Assembly (NCBI RefSeq): GCF_052324685.1
Contig: NC_135223.1
Span: forward strand, 12,695,630-12,759,629
From: Brachyhypopomus gauderio
Taxonomy: Eukaryota > Chordata > Actinopteri > Gymnotiformes > Hypopomidae
DNA: 64,000 nucleotides
Direction of reading: 5' to 3'
Shown: positions 1 through 28,450 of the stretch, in pieces
Layout of the letters: each line of letters starts with the position of its first letter
Position numbering within the stretch: position 1 is the stretch's first letter
Notes under the pieces: model-generated
Databases searched by the model: none
The model's input: only the letters and a program-made list of their open reading frames with translations
Told to the model about the DNA's origin: nothing
Translations under genes and position numbers: made by a program

Positions 1-11374
<11,374 letters not shown>

Positions 11375-14300
11375 ATGGACAGTACCAAACCCATCCACGA
11401 GCAAAGGTTCGAGGCAGCGGTCAAAGTGATCCAGAGTTTACCTCCCAACGGTAAGATCTCGCTAAAGCAGGACGGCTTGATAACGTTGTATAAGCCTGCA
11501 TTAACCCACATAGCTGTCTGACAGCAGCGCTCCATGCGGAGTGACTGCTCTGCGTGTTTAATCGACCAAGCCTCCAAAGTTGAACACTAAAACAGGAGGG
11601 AGCACTTGGATATAGTGTGCAGGGCTCCTCGGGATGAACCTACGTGTTACAGATCTTGGATCAGCGCTTGCGTGTGCTATCAGGCTGGCCTTGACCTGTG
11701 AGACTGGATTTTGTCCGGTTAGGATTACTGGTGTCAAATTCACCATAAAGTCCAGTACACCAGTGCATGGAGCTTTTACCGAAAGCCAAACGTTTAGAAT
11801 GCCGCAGAGAATTTGAGATTACATATGGAGCTTTTGGGGGGCATGGATATGATTGGGTAACATTTATTTCATAATAAAATACTAAAATAACTAACTTCAA
11901 TGCATTTATCTCATATTACAGGCTCATTTCAGCCATCAAATGAAATGATGTTAAAGTTCTACAGCTACTACAAGCAGGCCACCCAAGGTCCATGCAGCAT
12001 TCCCCGGCCAGGTTTTTGGGACCCTGTTGGAAAAGTCAAATGGTACCAGACGAGATGAACAGCATTTATGAAGATTATGGTTTTTCTTGGTTTTCTAGCA
12101 CTTTGCAACAATAGCAACAACTATTGGTCAATAGAATATTACACTGTCCTTTGGAATTAACCTCTGACATACTGGGAGTAAACCAAACATTTGTTAAGTT
12201 GAAAGTTCAGTTATATAAAAAAAAGCTTGTTGTTCACATTTGGACTACATTGACATTGTTGAATAACTGAGTTGTAACATTGTTGTGTGCAAACAGAACA
12301 GACAGAAATATTTGGCCATGAAAATTGTTCTCCTTGCCATACTAGGAAACTTAATGGTACAGTGACCGTTTTCATCACAATAGTTCACTCATGCTGTGAT
12401 GTTTTTCACATTCTTTGGATCGGAGTTGTCCCTGAGCTGCACACAACTCTGCAAACAATAACATCTGAAAGTCCTTGAAATATGGTTACAGATGGTGTGG
12501 TTACTCCTCGACCTGCAGCTGCACCATGTAACATGACAAGACACCGGAAATGGAGACCAGCTTAGCAATACAAAAGTCCCTGCAAGAAGTGTGTTTATTT
12601 GTTTGTTTGTTTGTTTGTTTATAGGGATGCCTGGCACGCTCTCGGAGACATGCCGAAGGACGAGGCAATGATGGCATACGTGGAAGACCTGAAGCTGGTA
12701 CTTGTGTTTTGTGCAGTCTGTTTGTTTTGCCAGTGCTGTTCTCCAGTCATGTGCCAGAGCGTTTATAACCTGTCTCTTTCTTGCTGCCTTTGCTGGTTTG
12801 TTTGAATGTTCAGATCCTAGAAAGCATGCCCATGACGGACCAGGTGGAGCAGCTGCTACAGATCCTGGGGCCCTTCTACGAGCTCGTGGATGAAGGCAAG
12901 AAGATCAGACATGTGTCAGACCTGAGCACAGGTGAGGGACCTCACAACAGGCTTAACTATACACACAATCTGTATTCATGTCTTTATTATGTGTGATAAT
13001 GTATTTAGTCTAAAAAAAATGTCATTTATGTTTTAATGTTTAACGTTTCATGTTGTACACTATATTTTATATAAAACAAAAAGATTGTTGTCTTGTTTAA
13101 TTATCTGTACCTTTGTGACCATTTATACTAAGTACCCAGAAAAACAGTTGAGTGGTAGTTTCTTTTCTGAACATCATTGGTATTATTACAGTATGTAACA
13201 CTTTCTTCATTTTAAAGTTATTGTGTGCATGTGTGTACATTTGGTTTGGTGCTTAGCCCAGTTGGAAAGATTTGCTAGACAAATGGAAGGCAAGTCTGTT
13301 CACCCACTGATTGCACTTCCTGTTTTGAATGTAGAAGAATGAGTTTAGGTACGGCTGTAGAAGAATGAGTTTAGGTACGGCTGTAGAAGAATGAGTTTAG
13401 GTACGGCTGTAGAAGAATGAGTTTAGGTACGGCTGTAGAAGAATGAGTTTAGGTACGGCTGTAGAAGAATGAGTTTAGGTACGGCTGTAGAAGAATGAGT
13501 TTAGGTACGGCTGTAGAAGAATGAGTTTAGGTACGGCTGTAGATTTGTGTTGCTGCCCATCCCCTCCTCTCTCCTAGTTAGACAGTGTCATTGTTTGTAT
13601 TAATGTTAAACTAGATTTTACAGCCCAGATCATACAGATAAACAAAAGCCTTCACTTCCAAAGCTATCGCTGTAACATGATAAGTGTGTGCTGTGATTGC
13701 TGGTAGGTTTGGGGAGTATGCTAACTGCACCTTCCACGGAGGTCAGTAAGAGCGTTATCAGAAATATGCAAATGAACGGAACCTTAGACGGTCATCTTAC
13801 GAAAAACAGCGATAAACAGATCGAGCAACAGGACAGAGGCGGCGATGATGATGATGAGGACGACGACAGTGGTGATGATGAAGATGAGAATGAAGAGGAG
13901 GAAGAGGTGGAGCATATAAAACAAGGTAAAATGTCAAAGAAAAGCATTTGACTAATCTGTGGTAAGCATGTAATAAAGGGTGGAGGCACTCATGCTGTCA
14001 TAAGAGCCGGAGGTATTTAAAACCTACTAACAAGTTCAAGTAAAAGAGTAAAATTTGAATGCAGGTTTCTCTTTTCTGCCACAGTGCCAAAGAAAAAGCT
14101 ATTAACTGGGAAAGCTGAAAGTCTCCCGAATGGCAGTGTTTGCCAGAGCGAGGCTTCCCTGCCAAACGGAGTGCACGGCACCAGGTCCGCTCTCAATGGG
14201 ACAGACCGGGAGGAGGAGAGGGACCGGGTCACCCAGAATGGTGCGATTAGTCACGTCAGCAATCACACCACAGGTGAGGAAGTCCAAGAGCGTATGGGTA

Positions 14301-15153
14301 GGGTTGTGTTAATGGTGTTAAAAAAATACTCTACGTGCAATGTTACCAGTTCGAGAAATAAGATTTTTTTTTTTGTATATATTTATTTTTCTGCACAAGC
14401 TTTTTGATGAATAATGTTCTTATCATACTCTGAGAGTCGTATAATGAAGACAGCACATTCTTACCACCAGCCTTCAAAACACCCATAGGCCTTAACACTG
14501 ACATTCAGCTAGTGCTATTCAGCTGTTCACCTATCAGTTCTTTACAATTTATATATTTAATGCTAAAACATTTTCCTCATCTTATTCATTTAATATTATA
14601 CATGTCAGCCAGAGTTAGTTATTAATGCTAGGTCACATTATTAATTGAGAATTGTGAATTGTGATTTCAGTAACTACATTGAAACTGTTATAAAGGTTAT
14701 GTATTAATGAGAGTCTGGATTGAGCAGTGGGTCTTGGAGTTTAAGGACTTATTCTTGTAGATTCTATTACTTTTAATGTCCAGATTTTGTTTAGAATAAA
14801 ATAATTAAAAACTAGTACACTGTATAGCAATTTCAGAAAACAACTATGGTGACATCTTAACTTTATATGCATCTAGCATATTAATAATAGCATTATGGTT
14901 AAAGCCAGTGCCAGCTTTAATTGCATTCTGATTTTCAAAGATGGCACTGAAGATGGACTCCTCCTTCATGTGGCAAGTGATTCTGACAGTGAGGTATACT
15001 GTGATTCCATGGACCAGTTTGGAGTTGATGAGGTAAAATATAGATAGATATAGTGAAAGTCACTGAGCAGTCTTAATCTCACAAAACGTCTATCAAAACA
15101 TAAATGAGTTTGTGACATGACTCAATATGCCAAAATGAGCTTGTGTATTAGTA

Positions 15154-15209
<56 letters not shown>

Positions 15210-16464
15210 CAGGAACGTGAGGCTCGTGTGGACCATTCTCTCAGTGAGAGCCCCAGCACTCTGTCCTCTCTGGAGGAGTCCCCGCTCACAGGGCCGGGCC
15301 CCGAGATTGTGCAGGAGGCTCAGGACAGCGTCCAGCATGGTGGAGAAGACGGGAAGGGTGGCGGCGGTGGGGCCCAGAGGCAGAGCCTTAGTGTGGGCAG
15401 GCCGGGCAGTACCATGGTTGGGAGAAGACGAGGTACAGCCTGCCTACACGGAGCACTGCACTGGCATTACAGTAGTGCAGGCAAGCTGGGAGTTGTAGTC
15501 CTGGCCATGAAGGACCTTTAACAGTTAATTTAAATGCACTTGGCATTGGCATGAATATGTAACCAATAAAACAAGCCTAGATGGTCAAAATCAGACCATA
15601 AAAAAATACGTTCAGAAAACAAGAAAAGGAATAACCTTTTCCTATGTGTCCACCTGTAAAGAGGTTGATATTTGGCAATTAGCATGTCCTCGTTTGCAGA
15701 ATGCTAATTGAAGTTTACTAGACTTCCTAGTTTTACTAGACTTGTAGACATGTATGTTTTTGTTATTAGACTATCCCTTTAATTGTTTGCTTGTGTCTGT
15801 CAGGTTCCAGGTCTCCAGGCCCGGGGTCTGGCACTCCAGGGCCGTTACAGGGTGGAGGAGGTGACGGAGAACGCTGGGGTACTAACGGGGGCGTGGGCGG
15901 AGACCTTAACGAGCAGATCGTCATGGCTCTGGCCCGCCTCCAGGAGGACATGCAGAGTGTCCTGGAGAGACTGCATACACTAGAAGCTCTTACAGCCTCC
16001 CAGGTTAGAAACAGTTCTTCTGTAAGAGCCATTTGTGCATTTCACATGCAGTGACCTTCATGGGTGTCTGGACATTTGAGCATTTCATTTATGAAATTTC
16101 TGTTCCATTGCCACTACCGCATAGCACACATTCGGATATTTCTCTCTTCCCAGGCAAGAGTAGCAGCTTTGCCATCGGAATACCTGCTAGCACCAGCAAA
16201 CAGACCTCAGAAGGTACTTGGGGCCACTCTGAGCAGGCCAGGGCGACTGCTGTTTGCGTGCTGACCCACGGGCCCGTCAGAGTGACTGAACTTTGGTATT
16301 CAAAACTGAGCCAAGGTCAACTCACTCTGCTAAACTGAAATTGCTTTAATTGTTTGGTTTAGAAATGTGTTTTCAGTACAATTTTGAATCTCTCTCTCCC
16401 TGTGCATGTAATTGCATGTAATGAGTCACAGTAAGCTCAGAACTAGTTCTTCAGTGGCTACAGT

Positions 16465-16530
<66 letters not shown>

Positions 16531-17945
16531 GTGTGCAGAAGCATTCCTGGTGGCCTTTCGATGTGTCCCCTGCTACAGTGGCCCTTGCTGTCGTTTGGCC
16601 CTTTATAGCACAGTGGCTTATTCGTCTGTATTTTCAGCGACAGAGAAGGTAAATGCGTACACAACCTGGTATTTTACATTGTTGTTCAAAATTTTTATAT
16701 AAAGTTGAATACTGGAGACAAATACACAGAGGATGGGGGAACAGAAAGTTAAACAACATCCCAATAAGGTTTGTTTCTTATTCAATTACCAAACATAGAG
16801 AGGCTCTGTGCAGTGTTCACATATCACACTCTAGCACACGTGGCTGTGCAGTGTTCACATATCACAATCTAGCACACGTGGCTGTGCAGTGTTCACATAT
16901 CACAATCTAGCACACGTGGCTGTGCAGTGTTCACATATCACACTAGCACACGTGGCTGTGCAATGTTCACATATCACACTCTAGCACACGTGACTGTGCA
17001 GTGTTCACATATCACAATCTAGCACACGTGGCTGTGCAGTGTTCACATATCACACTCTAGCACACGTGGCAGTGCAGTGTTCACATACCACACTCTAGCA
17101 CACGTTACTGTGCAGTGTTCACATATCACACTCTAGCACACATGGCTGTGCAGTGTTCACATATCACACTCTAGCACACGTGGCTGTGCAGTGTTCACAT
17201 ATCACACTCTAGCACACGTGGCTGTGCAGTGTTCACATATCACACTCTAGCACACGTGGCTGTGCAGTGTTCACATACCACACTCTAGCACACATGGCTG
17301 TGCAGTGTTCACATATCACACTCTAGCACACGTGGCTGTGCAGTGTTCACATATCACACTCTAGCACACGTGGCTGTGCAGTGTTCACATATCACACTCT
17401 AGCACACGTGGCTGTGCAGCGTTTACATGTCGCACTCTAGCACACGTGACTGTGCAGTGTTCACATATCGCACTCTAGCACAAGTGGCTGTGCAGTGTTC
17501 ACATATCACACTCTAGCACACGTGGCTGTGCAGTGTTCACATATCACACTCTAGCACACGTGGCAGTGCAGTGTTCACATACCACACTCTAGCACACGTG
17601 GCTGTGCAGCGTTTACATGTCGCACTCTAGCACACGTGACTGTGCAGTGTTCACATATCACACTCTAGCACAAGTGGCTGTGCAGTGTTTACATATCAGA
17701 CTAGCACACGTGGCTGTGCAGTGTTCACATTTCAGACTGTTGTGTGCTGAGACTTTGTGTTGGATGTTACTTTTTATATAATACACAGCAATGTAACAAA
17801 TGTGTAATGTTAATGCAATGTAATTTTGTTTAAATGTAATGCTTTGTATTGGGTTAGAAAATGCGTGGTATAAATTCCGACTTTCTAATTCCTTGTTTGC
17901 TAATTGTTTCTCTGTCTACCGCTCTGTTGTAGAAGAACCCACTGA
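11375..17945 (+). CDS. acbd5: Acyl-CoA-binding domain-containing protein 5
   Basis: Exons: 11375..11450, 11922..12042, 12625..12697, 12814..12931, 13707..13925, 14085..14273, 14941..15032, 15213..15432, 15804..16003, 16154..16213, 16539..16648, 17933..17945. All phases agree, giving 496 aa. The ACB domain occupies about residues 5-100 ([36 protein letters not shown]). A very acidic stretch follows. An FFAT-like motif with core EVYCDSMD lies at about 282-289, a coiled coil at about 403-436, and a tail-anchor membrane segment at about 470-488 followed by basic residues. The family binds very-long-chain acyl-CoA at the peroxisome membrane and tethers peroxisomes to ER through VAPB (established knowledge). 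If the last donor is not used, TAA at 16650-16652 gives a 493-aa form. The spliced end has the same tail length as human ACBD5, so it is preferred. The gene is tail-to-tail with mastl. Confidence 0.94.
13332..13541. repeat. 26-bp minisatellite, 8 near-identical copies
   Basis: The unit tagaagaatgagtttaggta plus cggctg repeats eight times without visible divergence in acbd5 intron 4. Such homogeneity suggests recent expansion or assembly collapse. Confidence 0.92.
15157..15208. repeat. (TG)n tract directly before acbd5 exon 8
   Basis: About 50 bp of TG on the sense strand ends 3 nt before the acceptor AG at 15211-15212, occupying the place of the polypyrimidine tract. Confidence 0.95.
16466..16527. 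repeat. (TG)n tract before acbd5 exon 11
   Basis: About 60 bp of TG on the sense strand. The acceptor AG follows at 16537-16538. Confidence 0.95.
16807..17738. repeat. 38-bp minisatellite, about 24 copies, each with a CACGTG E-box
   Basis: The unit starts tgtgcagtgttcacatatca and continues cactctagcacacgtggc. Most copies keep CACGTG. Variants with gtttacatgtcg recur, which suggests multi-unit duplication. The array lies between acbd5 exons 11 and 12, i.e. in the last intron, or in the 3' UTR if that intron is retained. Confidence 0.93.
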
Positions 17946-20330
17946 GAAGGCGTGTGCTCAGGGCGTTTGACAGGCCCTCTCCCCTGGTCAAGGGAGCCTG
18001 CTCCAGTCTGTCCTCCCATCTCCCTAACTACTGCTTTTGCACTATGATGGCAGCACTACGCGTCCCAACAGACGTAACGGATGAATGGATGAAATTGCAG
18101 CTTATAATCATAAAGGCTTTTTGTACTTTTTTAGTGTAATATGAACTAAGATTATAACTGCTTGGTTTGAGAAAAAAACAGAAGTAATGTAGTAAACAAA
18201 ACTTTTTTTTTCATATTGAAATCCAACAGGGCATTATGATAATATTTATGTGAAGCTCATAGTTAAAGTGTTGCTCATTCTGCTTCAGTTTACCTGAAAG
18301 CCTCATGCATAAAGCTGCTAGTTAGTAATCCCTCAGAATGTGTGGAGTATACTGGTGTAGAAACACTGAGGTGTGGAGTAAACTGGTGTAGGAACACTGG
18401 TGTCTGGAGTCTACTGGTGCAGGAACACTGGTGTGTGGAGTATACTGGTGTAGGAACACTGGTGTGTGGAGTATACTGGTGTAGGAACACTGGTGTGTAG
18501 AGTATACTGGTGCAGGAACACTGGTGTGTGGAGTATACTGGTGTATGAACACTGGTGTGTGGAGTATACTGGTGTAGGAACACTGGTGTGTGGACTATGG
18601 GATGGGAGTTTTTGCTTAATGCGTCCTGTGTTGTTGTGATTTCTAAAACTCAGTGGAGATGGGTTATGATCCTTATAAACTGTAATGCAGCATCCCAGAA
18701 TATGGTAAAACTATAATGAAAGGCTGTAGTGTGATAAGCTCCATAGTTACTGTCCACACCCGCAAGAGAACTAAACTAAATCAAACTAAAGCCATATTCC
18801 ATAGTCTCGCATATTAGGACTGAAATGAGAGGAAGGCAGTGCAAGTCATAAAAAGAGGTGAACATTTTGCAACATTACTGCTGTGGATATTTGGGGGGAA
18901 ATATACATAAATGATGGAGAATGTTGGCCCTGACCAATGCCACAAATGCTTTTTCTTACATATTCAGCATATCCATTATAACTATGATAATGACATGCAA
19001 GCATTGACCTTAATTCATAAAGAGTATTTAATTCTTTAAATTATGATATCGTCTTTCTAATTCCCCCCAGTATGAAGCATGATGCATTGCTGTCCATCAC
19101 ATTGAGTCAGGGTCTGCTGTTTGCCTTAGACTGACAAAAATTAATGCATTTGTATTTAGAATTATCCTTTGAACTTCATTTTGTTTCCTATTAGTGTAAA
19201 TTGTTAAATACTGTTGATACCTATAATACCTGTATATTAGTAATAGAACAATATAATATATATGAAATTCAGAGTGATATTTTAATTGTAACATACTGTA
19301 AAGTAGTATTTAAAACTATATTGAATTGATTTCTGACTTTTTAATAGCAATTAGGTGAGAGTGTGTATGTTCAAGGTCCGTTTTGATTAGAAACGTCTTT
19401 TTATTAATGAATGAAATGATAATGATTAGCCACTTTCTCTCCTTCAAATGAACATCTGTGCACATTCACATCGTGAGCCTGGAGCACAAATAAAAACGGT
19501 TCACAAGTGTTTGAGGACACTGGTCCTCTGCAAAAAAGACTTTGAGAGTGAATCGAATCTTTTAACAAAGTAATGGTGGTTGTGTTTTAGCATAAAAAAA
19601 TCACAAAACATGAACTCCAACATCTGCAGGATGAGTACGGAGTTCTAAAATGTTGATCGTTGGTTGAATATCTGTAATCAGGAATATTTGTCTGGCTAGA
19701 GAAATGTGTGACATTTTAAAGATGTATGAGTAAAAACAGATGAATGGTCCCAAAACTGAGATACTGATATTTTTATTAAACATGTACTGTAATATTTACA
19801 TCCAGTGCAGTAAAAAGTTCTAATAAAACAATGTTGTTTTCCTCTCCCACACATTATTTAAATACACAATTAGGTCACTGAAGTACATTAAATATTTGAG
19901 CCATCTCATCTGAAAGGCTCTGAAGCCTGCATACAGTAGTGTTATAATGAATCATTTTACACACACCCCAGTGTACTTTACTGGAATTGGGTTTGGCAAA
20001 TTGGGAACTGGACATGAGAGGAGACACCATATAAATCAGGAACGAACATCTTGTACAGAACCTCCGACGTGCACATGCATGTATTAGACAAAAGCAGCTT
20101 TGGTAAAGGTGTAGTCCTTTGACTTCGTGTGATGGCAGATTTCACACTAAAAACTAATTAAATTAAATGATCATTTAAGTAATCTGAGCTGAAACCACAA
20201 CACCTTGAGAACATTTATAAACAGGTTAAATGAGAGAAGGAATTGTTATAGCCCACTAGTGTATGCATCAGAAGTCCTTAACACACGTGCTCCGTGTGTC
20301 ACGTGACCATCACGTGACTGATGGGTGTGG
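17946..20330. other. acbd5/mastl convergent 3' regions
   Basis: No coding exon is seen. A 31-bp minisatellite lies at 18342..18592. An AATAAA on the plus strand at 19489..19494, followed by GT-rich sequence, is a candidate acbd5 polyadenylation signal. An AATAAA on the minus strand (tttatt at 19772..19777) is a candidate for mastl. If both are used, the two 3' ends stop about 0.3 kb apart. Confidence 0.5.
18342..18592. repeat. 31-bp minisatellite, about 8 copies
   Basis: The unit begins tggagtatactggtgtagga and continues acactggtgtg. Copies differ by a few substitutions. It lies in the acbd5 3' region. Confidence 0.9.
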
Positions 20331-26346
<6,016 letters not shown>

Positions 26347-28450
26347 TGCTGAAGATGATCTTACCTAGAGTGATCTTACCTAGAGTGATTTTATAAACTG
26401 TCGCCTATTTGTCTCCAGTGTGTGATCTGCTGAGACACATTCTCATCTGCACAGTAAGTTAGCTAGCTAGTTCAAAAATTAACATCGTGAAACCGATGCA
26501 AAATCCCTGCCAAACCCCTTATCGAGAACATTAGCTGCTAACAGCTAACAGTACATGGTATTCAGTAAAACTGCAAATATCGGTGCGTTTATATCCACTA
26601 GGACCATCGCCAGTTTTGACAAACAAGGAATACTGTTTTGAATTTTGAAATGTGCACCTTGTTTGGGGTCTTACTGTGAAGCAGACCAGTACTTGCCTTG
26701 AGTATGAATAATTATTGATGTCAAGAATAAAACTCTGCTGTGGGTCAGATTTTATGTTACATGATCTACTTAAATATTTAGATTTACCTGGCTTCAAAAT
26801 GAACGTTTTCAATATGTAAAATGTTAAATATATCGAAATAGTCCCAATTTACATTAGGCAAAAAATTGGACTACTAAAGTTAGCACACTTTGGCATGAAG
26901 CCCTCTAGTGGACACCAAATGTAATGCACCCTTGTCTACATTTAGGACACGGCGTAGTGAGAAAGACGGAGGAGTCTACAGAGCACAACATGCATTAAAT
27001 ATACATTTACATAAAGATAATTACCATAAAGAATTAGGCTAGGTAGTCTGGTAAACCAGTCAATTTCAGCCTTCGGCTAATAAGTTAGACTTACATTGTA
27101 AGCCATTTTTATTATCGCTTTCACAAATTTTCTTAATCGTTGTACTACATATATATATATAATATTTATATATGGCGATTCAATTTGCAGTCCTTAAACA
27201 GCTGTTTCCACAAACTAAGTACACAGCTTTACCTTCAGTAAATATAGAATCCCATGCCTTGCTAAAAACTTTTAAACTTGTTTAAAAAGATCTAAGTTAA
27301 TTTATTGAAAGCTGTCCAACACATTCGCTGACACATTTAAGTGAAATGGAGAGTCGCAAATTAATAAAAGCGTCGTAGTTCTTTTCGTGCACATACAGTA
27401 TACAGTAATACGTGTCGTAGTTGGACGTTTACTTTTTAAATCTATCAACGGTCTCTGGTAAAGTGTGCCAACAGCGCCGCCTACTGTTCAGGAGCGATGT
27501 GTTGGTACGAGACAGTGTATTTGTGAGGAAATCTCGCTAGACGGTTGCTCCTTGAGAAACATGACATGGGAATGTTTTTGTAAAACATTATATTTGGTTA
27601 TTAAGGGTGATATATTAGAAAGTTGCTATGTTTAAAAGTCACATGTGAATGTACAATTTTCGCGTTTTTTGTGAGTGTTAAGAAATAAACCTTGAGATCA
27701 GAGCAGCACCATGCATGTCCCTAAATGAACCACTAGATGGGGGTAAAATATCCATTATTTTCGTACTGTATTAGGCGTTCAAACAGCAATCTGGAAGTGG
27801 TGAGCATGTTTAATTTTATGAAGAAGCAGGTAAAAGTAACAATAAACTTTTATATATGTATAACTTATATCAGGTATATATAACCCAAAATCGATTCATT
27901 TATAACCCGATTAGCAAGTGGAATCAAAATTCAAAAAGTTGCAAAAGGCAGAATAATAACGTGTATTACAAGTTACTTTTGATATAGAGACAAAAAATAA
28001 GCCTTTAAGTACAAATAGACTATACAATAATCTGTCTTAAACTTAAACAAAGGTATTGCACAAAGCTGCTCATTTAGATTACCATCACATCTGTTTGTCC
28101 CACGTGCATCCAAAAATACGTAGGTAAGAGTGTTTGCAGAATGTATATCAGTATTTAATAGTTCAGATTAAAATAACATTATCCCAAAGTTTCTGTCAGA
28201 TGTGGATGACGAGGGGACGTGCACGAGACGCCCCCTCCTCCATCTCCTTCTGTCCCGCCTGTCTTTGATCCCAGGTTTTGGTAAAGGGCAGCAGCTCCCT
28301 CCTACAACGTGACACCACGTCTGCATCAGCTCGCGCTCTTCTTCCCTTTACGAACTTCAGAATAGTTTTCCCCCCTCGCGGAGTGTCGTTGTACAGCCTC
28401 ATATGCCACTGCACGTAAAAACGCAACCTGCCCGCTGTGTTGAATGTACA
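26347..28450. promoter_or_regulatory. mastl/pcolce2 head-to-head intergenic region
   Basis: This 2.1 kb must hold both proximal promoters. A 15-bp tandem duplication (26357..26371 and 26372..26386) lies 11 nt upstream of the mastl ATG. A CHR-like TTTGAA (minus) is at 26471..26476. A CTCF-like core CCACTAGAGGGC (minus) is at 26900..26911, and a TTTCGCG E2F-like motif near 27657. The last 250 bp before pcolce2 are GC-richer. No coding exon was identified; a 76-codon minus frame at 28196..28426 has no recognisable domain. Confidence 0.5.

Noticed and set aside
28196..28426. 76-codon minus-strand frame upstream of pcolce2
   Set aside because: It lies in the GC-rich promoter area and has no recognisable domain; likely chance.
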